Source: Adenanthera pavonina (Eukaryota; Streptophyta; Magnoliopsida; Fabales; Fabaceae). Taken from it: a stretch of DNA of 64,000 nucleotides. Numbering within the stretch: position 1 is the first letter of the stretch; the number at the start of each line of letters is the position of its first letter. Position numbers and translations under genes: made by a program. Below the pieces are notes generated by a model that was not told the DNA's origin, ran no database searches, and saw only the letters and a list, made by a program, of their open reading frames with translations. Positions 11,644 to 20,447 of the stretch are shown here, piece by piece. The stretch lies in NCBI GenBank assembly GCA_026686845.1, contig JAIVEN010000001.1, forward strand, positions 35,828,001 to 35,892,000. The letters run 5' to 3'.

Positions 11644-12566
11644 TGATGGAGTACGATCAAGGCATGAAGCATTTGATGATGAGGGTAAGCTAAGGGAAAT
11701 AGTGGACCATGGACAAATTCAAAGCCCACTTCAAGGTATTGGAGGATCAATGACAAGAGCTAGAACAAAAGCCACGAAGCAAGCCATGAATGGGGTGATG
11801 CATAACATGATTAACATGGAACCATTATATTTCAATGATTTTGAGGCCCAAAACAAAGAAAGAGATAAGCTGAAAATGTGGAGCTAAATTATAGTCAACG
11901 AGCCCAACTTGGAGAAGGCCCAACATGGAGAATTCACTTAAAATACATGTGCTTCTCATGTGGTCACTAAAAGTGACGTTTTTAATAAGTTTTATTAGGA
12001 TTATTTTAGTCAATTTGTTTCCTTTTGAATAAAAGGCATATAATGATCTGATTTGCTTTGCTTTATGCATTAAAGAGGAGCCAACCTTTTAAAATTCAAA
12101 ATTAGAATTAAATGCTCTTTTTTGCTTAGGGTTTCCTTTTTGTATTAATGAGCATTAATGAGGATAGGTTTTTGAGCTGAACTAGAGTTAGTTTGTGGGT
12201 TAATACTTGCCTATAAATAGGCACCTCTTGTACTCTTGCGAACATAATATGAATGAATGAATTTCTTTTCAACAACTTTGTTGTTCAGTGAGTTTTTCTT
12301 GCTTATCCTTGAGTGCCAAAAAGAATGAGGACTTATCAAGAGTGGTGATCCTTGTGGCATCCCGGAGCTAGGATTCAAGAGACGGGTCCTCTTGGAGTCT
12401 ATTTCCTTTGACCAACATTTTGTTTCAGTCTTCTTATTTTCATTGTTTCTATTTTCTTCAGTTTTTGTTCCTTGTTGTTCTTGTGTTCAATTCATGTTTC
12501 CTTGACTTGCATGATCCATAATTCAAAGAAGGCTCTTAGGATGGGTTCCTAACGTGTCTCCCATCA
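11644..12566 (+). repeat. 5' LTR of TR-GAG1
   Basis: The 923-bp LTR runs from tgatggagtacg to ctcccatca. It encodes the wording GGSMTRARTKATKQAMNG in one frame, the same pol-tail motif that the 3' LTR carries in frame with the internal ORF. About 20 bp near 11885-11905 are absent from the 3' LTR. Confidence 0.88.
12212..12219 (+). promoter_or_regulatory. TATA box in the TR-GAG1 LTR
   Basis: tataaata in the context gcctataaataggcacc. The same box in the same context is at 16366-16373 and, slightly changed, at 28842-28849 and 32836-32843 in TR-GAG2, so it is conserved across copies. Likely the element's promoter. Confidence 0.65.
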
Positions 12567-12568
12567 TT

Positions 12569-12580
12569 TGGCATCAGAGC
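12569..12580 (+). other. Primer-binding site of TR-GAG1
   Basis: tggcatcagagc, one base different from the initiator tRNA-Met complement, two bases after the LTR end. The following bases (tttggcttgcaaatcaagg) are conserved in TR-GAG2 and TR-GAG3. Confidence 0.8.
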
Positions 12581-13799
12581 TTTGGCTTGCAAATCAAGGT
12601 GTGTTTCTGTTGTTCATTCCATTTTTTTCCTTGCTGTCCAGAAAATTGCTGTACTGTTCATCCATCACTGTTTATGCTTGCTGTCCGGATTTTTTCTTTT
12701 GTGTTCGTCTCTTTTCTTGTCAGATCTGAGTTTATTCATTGCTTTTGATATTGTGGCTTGATTTTCATCTCAAGCATTTGTTTCATCCCTCTATTTTGTG
12801 TTTCTTGCCATCCTTATTGATCTTCTTTCTCTTGGTGGCTTGCACGGTCATCTTTCTCCATTTTTTATTTTGTTATCCAGAATTTGTGATTTCCAGATTT
12901 GAGTCTTTCATTAAAAAAAAAAATATTGTTGCTGCAATTTGTCAGCTTCTGTCCATTGTGTATTAGTTCAGATTATTCAAAAGAAAACAACAAAAAAAAA
13001 AGAAGAAATTAAAAAAAAAAAAAAAAAAAGAGAAATTGTGGGTGCTGTAAAAAAAAAAAAAAGAAAACAATAGTGAAAAAAACATCATACAAAACAAAAT
13101 TTCCAGGATTGAGCACCTTTGAAGTTTGAATTTCCTTTGGATTGATTTGCATTAATTGCTGGAATTGCATCCCTTGATTTGTGGGTTGCTTGTTTCTGAA
13201 TTACCAAATTTGAAGTTTTTGTTCCCAAGTCACAAAAGGAGTCTATATTCATTTCACTTGGGTGGTAAGTTGCTTTCATATTCCTTTTTAGAATTTTACT
13301 CTTCTAGTAAATTCTATCCAAATCCCTTCCTATCTTATTTTTCCTAATTTGTTGTTGTCCTTTTATTCTGTTCAAATCTCTAAAATCAATTCCTTCCTTT
13401 TGGTGCGCTTCATTATCTTAATTTCCAGCATTTTCTTTTCTTTTCTTGGCTGGAAAATTTGATTTCTTTTGTTAAGAAAAAAAAACAAAAGAAAATCCAT
13501 CTTTGTTTGTTGGTTACTATCATTTTAAACTCTTTTGAGAATTTGAATTTTGGATCTTTGACTTTGAGATTGCCACTTAAAACATTGCTTCTTGATTTAA
13601 TTTCATATTCAATTTTGCACTCACATAGGAAGCAAGAGTGAGTGGTAAAAGGCAAGAGTATAATTATATCATTTCTGGAAAAAAGCCTTTAAAGTGTGCA
13701 AAACACGAGTGAACTTGCATCATTGTTCAGTGAAACACGTGAGATAGTGTGCAAGGTCCTTTCTTTGTCTTCTATTCACTAACATTTTAGGTTTTAAGC
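12581..13799 (+). other. Untranslated leader of TR-GAG1
   Basis: A 1.2-kb leader, T-rich first, with long A runs at 12975-13080, then T-rich again. It ends in a segment containing gtgcaaaacacgagtgaac and gtgaaacacgtgaga shortly before the gag start; both are shared with TR-GAG2 (30160-30215). Short ORFs on both strands are chance. Confidence 0.6.
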
Positions 13800-14516
13800 A
13801 TGGCTGGTGATGAACTTGATCTTAAAGCTTTAATGAGAGCTTTTAATGATCAAATCAACAAGTTGAATGCCAAATTGGATGGCATGCAAGTTACTTCATG
13901 CAGAAAGGATGTTACATTGAACATCCGAAAATTCTATGGAGAGAATGATCCTGACATGTACTTGAACTGGGAAGGAAGAATTGAACAATGGTTTGAAGAC
14001 TGCCAGTACTCTGAGTCTGAGAAAGTGAAATTAGCTACTCTTCACTTAGAAGGAAAGGCCAAAGTTTGGTGGGAACGATTTGAAAAAAAGCACCTTCATG
14101 AAGAGAAACAGTGTGATACTTGGAATAGCATGAAGCTCATTTTGAAACAAAAGTATGCACTACACCACTACTTCTATGAGTATCTTTCAACTCGTAGAAA
14201 GGAGCAAACTTCTAAACTACAAATTTCAGTTCCAAGTTCTAGTGATTCTCATTTAGAGCAAAAAGATCCAATGGAGGAGATATCTTCCTCAACATCTACA
14301 ATGGTTGTTGAACCAAGAGAATCAACTACTCTTGAAGGTACCTATAATTCTCAAAATCCTCATGTTGATGATGTTTCTTATGAATTAGAGTATGATATTC
14401 TTGAGAATCCCAAGGAGGAAAATGTTGATGATATTCTTGATGGGATTGATCATGATCATTTACCACCATTAGTGGAGACAACTATTCTAGATGTTACTAC
14501 TAGTAAGGCGATATAG
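13800..14516 (+). CDS. gag: TR-GAG1 gag protein (238 codons)
   Basis: The start at 13800 (MAGDELDLKALMRAF) is the same as in TR-GAG2 and similar to TR-GAG3 (MAVGEVDLKALLRTF), which supports it. Residues 5-30 look like a short coiled coil. Residues about 45-125 are the Ty3/gypsy capsid fold (retrotrans_gag family), with NDPDMYLNWEGRIEQWF, VKLATLHLEGKAKVWWERF and WNSMKLILKQKY. The tail is acidic and Asn/Ser-rich. No CCHC zinc knuckle is visible. The protein should assemble the particle that packages the RNA. The frame stops at 14516 with tag; beyond it the same frame continues with similar wording to TR-GAG3, so this stop is probably secondary. Expression is not shown. Confidence 0.75.
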   Translation: MAGDELDLKALMRAFNDQINKLNAKLDGMQVTSCRKDVTLNIRKFYGENDPDMYLNWEGRIEQWFEDCQYSESEKVKLATLHLEGKAKVWWERFEKKHLHEEKQCDTWNSMKLILKQKYALHHYFYEYLSTRRKEQTSKLQISVPSSSDSHLEQKDPMEEISSSTSTMVVEPRESTTLEGTYNSQNPHVDDVSYELEYDILENPKEENVDDILDGIDHDHLPPLVETTILDVTTSKAI

Positions 14517-15665
14517 AATATTGTTGATAATGGTGTGTTTGTTTCAAGTGGTACTCACATTGTTAAGCCATTAGAAGTTAGTTCTCATGTGTGTGATGAA
14601 GTGGAGCATGTTGATATGGTGTGTTAGAAATTTTGAGAAAAAAATGAGAATAATGAGTTAAAAGCAATTGTGAGTTGTTTGAGTAAAGAAGAGTTTAAGG
14701 TAGTTGCTTTTCAACTCCTTCCTTCATATCTTCCATATGTTCCTTCTTTTCATCTTCTCCATCCTTCTTACTTTATCTCTAATTTTTATAATTTATTCAG
14801 TCCATCCTTGTGTTATGAATCCTCAATTTCTCTTGAATCCTATGTGAAAGAAAGTTAGTTTGAACATTTAATGTCTTTTTTCTCTAGTTTATCCATCTAT
14901 GTCACTTCATTTCATCAAAGTGTTATGCATTGTCAATTCATTTGTGAAGTAGTCTTTACTCATTTCATGTTTTATGTCTATTGTGTGTCTCATAAGTCAT
15001 ATGTCTTTTTGGTTCTTTATTGGTGTCTTCCATCTCATTTTCATGAATCTTGTGTGTTCCATTTTCTATCCAGTCACCCATTCTCTTCTTATTCCATCCA
15101 ACTTTGTGATTCTTTGTTTTCAGCCACATGTATTCCTCTTGTGAACTATGCTCCATCCTTGTCTTGTCAATGTGCATCATCCACAAGTGTCAAATCTTTC
15201 CAAATTTTGAACCTAGCAAATAATGTGAAAATTTGCCTAGCTTTCATCCCATATGTCTATTCTATAATCTCAATTTTCCTTGAGTCTTGTTATGTCAAAT
15301 TCGCCTCTAGTTCTTTGTTGCAGGTTATTAGTGTGGATATTATGAAAGGAAAATCAAGTTCTTATCCACTAATGCATGACAACAAGTCATATGCAATTCA
15401 CACTAATAGTCATTAGAAGGTTTTTGATCTCGGAGATTGGTTTGGAATGGAAGATTGTAAAGATGAAACTTTAAAAAGGATAAATTTGCAGTCAAGAGTC
15501 ATTATTACACCACAAGTTCCAGCAAGGGTTGAAGAAAAGATGCATCAATCAAGCTTAAAAAGTAAGAATGCTCCCTATTTTTTTATTTGATGCTTTTAAT
15601 CATTCCCTTTCTTTCCATATAGATTATGTAGATTCGAGGGCGAATCTTTTTGAAGAGGGAGGGAA
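14517..15665 (+). pseudogene. TR-GAG1 second coding segment (Ser/Phe/Tyr/Cys-rich) and pol-like tail
   Basis: Downstream of gag, in the same frame, there is an open stretch from 14670 to 15416 broken only by one tag at 14856-14858. It begins CLSKEEFKVVAFQLLPSYLP and goes on with YESSISLES, SIYVTSFH, EVVFTHFMFYVYCVSHKS and QCASSTSVKSFQ. It is very rich in Ser, Phe, Tyr, Cys and His and would be hydrophobic. The part from 15420 resembles the very end of a gypsy polyprotein (FDLGDWFGM, later SRANLFEEGGNDR). TR-GAG2 and TR-GAG3 contain the same order. I do not recognise the hydrophobic segment as any known family. Most differences from TR-GAG2 that I checked change the amino acid, so current selection is not shown. 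Confidence 0.6.
15652..15665 (+). other. Polypurine tract of TR-GAG1
   Basis: gaagagggagggaa immediately precedes the 3' LTR (tgatag at 15666). It is also translated as the EEGG of the pol-like tail, so one stretch serves both as plus-strand primer site and as codons. Confidence 0.8.
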
Positions 15666-16722
15666 TGATAGAGAACAATCAAGGCATGAAGCATTTGATG
15701 ATGAGGGCAAGCTAAGGGAAACAGTGGACCATGGACAAATTCAAAGCCCGCTTCAAGGCTTTGGAGGATCAATGACAAGAGCTAGAACAAAAGCCATGAA
15801 GCAAGCCATGAATGGGGTGATGCATAATATGATTAACATGGAACTATTATATTTCAATGATTTTGAGGCCCAAAACAAAGAAAGAGGCAAGCTGAAAATG
15901 TGGAGCCAACCTTGGAGAAGGCCCAACATGGAGAATTACAAAAGCCATGAAGCAAGCCATGAATAGGGTGATGCATAACATGATTAACATGGACCCATTA
16001 TATTCCAATGATTTTGAGGCCCAAAACAAAGAAAGAGGCAAGCTAAAAATGTGGAGCCAACCTTGGAGAAGGCCCAACATGGAGAATTCACTTAAACTAC
16101 ATGTGCTTCTCATGTGGTCACTAAAAATGACGTTTTTAGTAAGTTTTATTAGGATTATTTTAGTCAATTTGTTTCCTTTTGAATAAAAGGCATATAATGA
16201 TCTGATTTGCTTTGCTTTATGCATTAAAGAGGAGCCAACATTGTCAAATTCAAAATTAGAATTAAATGCTCTTTTTTGCTTAGGGTTTCCTTTTTGTATT
16301 AATGAGCATTAATGAGGATAGGTTTGTGAGCTGACCTAGAGTTAGTTTATGGGTTAATACTTGCCTATAAATAGGCACCTCTTGTACTCTTGCAAACACA
16401 ATATGAATGAATGAATTATTTTTCAGCAACTTTGTTGTTCAGTGAGTTCTTTCTTGCTTATCCTTGAGTGCCAGAAAGAATGAGGACTTATCAAGGAGTG
16501 GTGATCCTTGTGGCGTCCCAGAGCTAAGATTCAAGAGACGAGTTCTCTTGGAGTCTATTTCCTTTGACCAACATTTTGTTTCAGTCTTCTTATTTTCATC
16601 ATTTCTATTTTCTTCAGTTTTTGTTCCTTGTTGTTCTTGTATTCAATTCATGTTTCCTTGACTTGTATGATCCATAATTCAAAGAAGGCTCTTAGGACGG
16701 GTTCCTAACGTGTCTCCCATCA
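15666..16722 (+). repeat. 3' LTR of TR-GAG1, with internal duplication
   Basis: This 1057-bp LTR is longer than its 923-bp partner because a 151-bp segment (15788-15938) is repeated in tandem (15939-16089). The internal reading frame crosses into the LTR (ORF 15568-15966) and encodes FGGSMTRARTKAMKQAMNG before ending inside the duplication. Element end ccatca at 16722 is followed by the target duplication. Confidence 0.87.
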
Positions 16723-17265
16723 TGGAGGCTCATGAGATGATTGTGCATCTCAAGGAAATGTTCCAACAATAGGCCAAGCAAGAAAGATTTGAACCACAAA
16801 AGCCTTACATTCCTACAAAATGATTGAGGGTGCATCAGTTAGCACTCATGTTTTGAAGATGAAAGGCTACATTGATCACCTTAAAAGGCTCAAATTTCCC
16901 AAAACCCAAGAGTTAGCTACAAATTTGATCTTAAACTCACTCTTGAAGAGTTATAACCAATTTGTCATGAACTACAATATGAACAATATAGATAAATCAA
17001 TTTCTGAACTGCATGCGATACTTAAAAACTGCTGAGCAAAATATTAAGAAAAAGCCAAGAAATGTTTTAATGGTTCAGAAAGGAAAAGGAATGAAAAAGA
17101 AAGGCAAGGGTAAGGGAAAGGGAAAATGCCCAGACAATAAGTCCAAGGAGCAAGACAAGCTCAAGCCCAACCCCAAATCCAAGCTTAAAGCCAAGAAGGC
17201 AAAGCCATCCAAGGAAGGACTTCATTTCCTTTTGCAATGAGCCTGGTCATTGGAAGAGGAACTGT
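16723..17265 (+). pseudogene. gag: copia gag, C-terminal part
   Basis: Continuation of the copia gag after the TR-GAG1 insertion. The frame read from 16820 contains VLKMKGYIDHLKRLKFP, LATNLILNSLLKSYNQFVMN and ISELHAILK, the UBN2-type copia capsid wording. The next frame (17013-17240) gives a long Lys/Gly-rich basic linker. A third frame at about 17222-17265 gives a damaged zinc knuckle (FCNEPGHWKRNC) in which the first cysteine is lost. At least two frameshifts are needed to connect these pieces. Confidence 0.8.
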
Positions 17266-20200
17266 GAGCTCTACATGGATGATCTAAAGAAAAAGAAGAA
17301 TAGCAGGGCTATTACTTTAGGTATTTGTGTCATAGAAATTAATCTTTCTACTTCTCATACATGGGTATTAGATATTGCATGTGGAACTCACATTTGTACA
17401 AATGTACAGGGTCCCAAAAGGAGTAGGAAGCTGAAAAAGGGTGAAATAGACCTATGAGTCAGAAATAGAGCAAAAGTTGCTGCTTTAGCAGTAGGCACTT
17501 ATAAATTATTTTTTCCCAGTGGGCTTTTGTTAATTTTGAACAATTGCTATTATGTTCTAGCTTTGAGTCAGAATATTGTTTCACTTTCTTATTTAGATGA
17601 GGAAGGTTTTATTTCAATTATTAAGAATATAAAATGTTCCATTTATTTTAATGGCATCTTTTATGTGGATAGATATTTGCATGGTGGTCATTATTATTTG
17701 AACCTTGAAGCTCCCAATAATGAATATATCTATAACATATCTACCAAAAGGATCAAGTCAAACGATTTGAATCTGACCTACCTATGACACTGTCGTCTAG
17801 GCCACATGAATGAGAAACACATTTCAAAGCTCCATCAAGTTGGACTTTCAATTCATTTGATTTTAAATCATTTGACACTTGCGAATCTTGTTTATTGGGA
17901 AAGATGACAAAGGCACCTTTTACTAGACATAGTGAAAGGGCCACTGACTTATTGGACTTAAAACATACAGATGTATGTGGTCTGTTTAGTACAACTGCCA
18001 TAAATGGTCACCTATACTTTATTACTTATATAGATGACTTTAGTATATATGGATATATCTATCTAATGAGAGAAAAATTTGAATCTTTTGAAATGTTCAA
18101 AACTTTCCAAAATGAGGTACAGAATCAACTTGGCAAATCTATTAAAGCACTTTGATCTGATCGAGTTGGTGAATATTTAAGCCAAGAATTTATTAACCAT
18201 CTTATAAATTGTGGAATTGTTTTACAATTAACTATACTAGGAACACCACAAAGGAATGGTGTTTCTAAACAAAGGAATCAAACCCTATTAGATATGGTTC
18301 GATCTATAATGAGTCAAACAGATCTTCCACCATCCTTTTGGGGCTATGCATTAGAAACAATTGTGTTCACACTAAGCCATGTTCCATCTAAGGTGGTTGA
18401 AAAAACCCCATATGAGATATGGATTGGAAAGAAGCCCAGTTTGTCTTTTCTCAAGATTTGGGGATGTGAGACATATGTTAAGCAACAAGTCTCAGATAAG
18501 TTAGCACCTAAATCTGTAAAACGCTTTTTTGTGGGGTATCCTAAGGAAACTAAAGGATACTACTTCTACAATCCTACTGAGAATAAAATGTTTATTGTTT
18601 GGAATGGTATCTTTCTAAAAAAAGAGTTTGTCCCTAAAAGAACCAATGGGAGTAAGATAAATCTCGAAGAAGTTCGAGACCCACAAAATCATATTGAGCC
18701 AAAGATGGAAGAACGGGAAGACTCATAACAAGTTGATGAGTCGACTCAAGTAACATAAGGCCCAAGAAGGTCTGATAGAACACAACATCAGCCTCAAAGA
18801 TAAGGATTTCTTTTAACAGATAGTCGTGCTGTGTTGCTCTTGGATCAAGAAGAGCCAATCACCTATCAATAGGCCATAATGGGATCTGACTTTGAAAAAA
18901 GGTTGCATGCCATGAAGTTTGAGATGTAATCCATGTATGACAATCAGGTATGGACCTTGATTAGCCCACCTAAAGGAATAAAAACCATTGGGTGCAAATG
19001 GGTTTTTAAGAAGAAAATCAACATGGATGGCCAAGTGCATACCTTTAAAGCACAATTGGTTGCAAACAGATTCAAGCAAACTGATGGTATAGACTATGAT
19101 GAAACCTTTTCACCAATCACCATGATTAAATCAATCAGGATCCTTCTTGCCATTGTAGCATACTGTGATTACAAGACTTGGTAGATGGACATCAAAACAG
19201 CATTCCTTAATGGAAAGCTGCTTGAGGATGTGTACATGACACAACCTGAGGGTTTTTTATGTCCAGAAGATTCCGTGAAGGTTTGCAAGCTTTAAAGATC
19301 CATTTATGGATTGAAGCAAGCATCTCGCAGTTGGAATCAACATTTTGATGAAGTAGTCAAAGAGTTTGAATTTATCCAAAATGTTGATGAAACTTGTGTT
19401 TACAACAAGGTTAGTGGAAGCACAATTGTATTTCTAGTGCTTTATGTTGATAACATCCTATTAATTGGGAATGACATTCCTACCATGTAGAATGTCAAGA
19501 CTTGGTTAGGAAAGAGTTTCTCAATAATAGACTTAGAAGAAGCCACTTTTATTATAGGGATTAGGATCTATAGAGATAGATCCAAGAGGCTAATTGGCCT
19601 AAGTCAGTGCACTTATATAGACAAAGTATTGCATAGGTTCAGTATGCAAGATTCAAAGAGGGGTTACATACCCATGTCTCATTGCATCAATCTCAGCAAA
19701 GCTCAATGTCCTTATTCACGAGATGAGTGAGAGTGCATGAGCAAGATTCCATATGCCTCGGCAATTGGATCTATTATGTATGCCATATTGTGCACTCGAC
19801 CGGATGTCTTATATGCCTTGAGCATGACTAGTAGATATCAGTCGGATCCACGTGAGAATTACTGGACTGCTATCAAGATATCATAAAGTACTTAAGAAAG
19901 ACTAAGGATCTATTCTTGGTGTATGGAGGATTGGAAGATGAGCTGGTTGTAAATGGTTACACAGATGTAAGTTTCCAATCTGACAAAGATGATTCTAGAT
20001 CACAATTAGGATTCCTATTCTGTTTGAATGGTGCAGTAGTTAGTTGGAAGAGTTCCAAGCAAAGCATTGTAGCTAATTCTACAACAGAAGCTCAGTACCT
20101 AGCAGTATCAGATATAGCTAAGGAAACTATTTGGATTAAGAAGTTCATTAATGAGTTAGGAGTGGTGCCTACCTTCTGAAATCTGATAGATCTGTTTTGT

Positions 20201-20435
20201 GACAATAACGGTGCAATAGAACAGCCTAAAGAGCCTAAGTCACATTAAAGAACCAAACACATACTCAAGCAATATCATCTCATCAGAGAAATCATAGATA
20301 GGGGTAATATAAAGATATGCAAAATACCAACTGATGATAATGTTGTTGATCCTCTTACTAAGCCGCATGCATAGATAAACCATGTGCGTCATGTAAGGTC
20401 AATGGGTAATAGATACATCAACGATTGGGCCTAGT
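17266..20435 (+). pseudogene. pol: copia pol (protease, integrase, RT, RNase H), inactivated
   Basis: Ty1/copia order is clear. Protease around 17365-17400 reads LDIACGTHICTN, with D-I-A at 17371-17379 where the family has an Asp-Thr/Ser-Gly triad. The GAG-pre-integrase zinc site (17780-17890) has a stop (17785-17787) in place of Trp, just before HCRLGHMNEKHISKLH. The integrase core runs 17940-18480 with HTDVCG, YITYIDDFS-like wording and GTPQRNGVSKQRNQTL; its Asp region is preceded by a stop. Reverse transcriptase (18935-19700) has GCKWVFKKKINMDG, MDIKTAFLNG and YGLKQASRSW, but its catalytic box reads YVDN (19443-19454), lacking the second Asp. RNase H (19900-20180) has GYTDVSFQSDKDD, VSWKSSKQS and STTEAQYLA. 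Many stops; the gene is dead. Confidence 0.88.
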
Positions 20436-20447
20436 GCAAGTGGGAGC
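20436..20447 (+). other. Polypurine tract of the copia element
   Basis: gcaagtgggagc directly before the tgttggagattg start of the 3' LTR. Typical position and purine bias. Confidence 0.7.

Larger units (their letters stand above)
11644..16722 (+). mobile_element. TR-GAG1: gag-only LTR retrotransposon
   Basis: The element runs from tgatgg to ccatca and is flanked by the perfect 5-bp duplication tggag (11639-11643 and 16723-16727), inside the host copia gag. It has two LTRs, a primer-binding site, a polypurine tract, a gag ORF and a second coding segment, but no protease, reverse transcriptase, RNase H or integrase. It matches the published notion of terminal-repeat elements with only a gag domain. 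Close relatives are 28385-33204 and, more distantly, 46720-51681. It must have used enzymes of another element to insert. Confidence 0.88.

Noticed and set aside
13085..13655. Antisense ORFs in the gag-only leaders
   Set aside because: They follow from A/T-run composition and are not kept in frame between TR-GAG1 and TR-GAG2.
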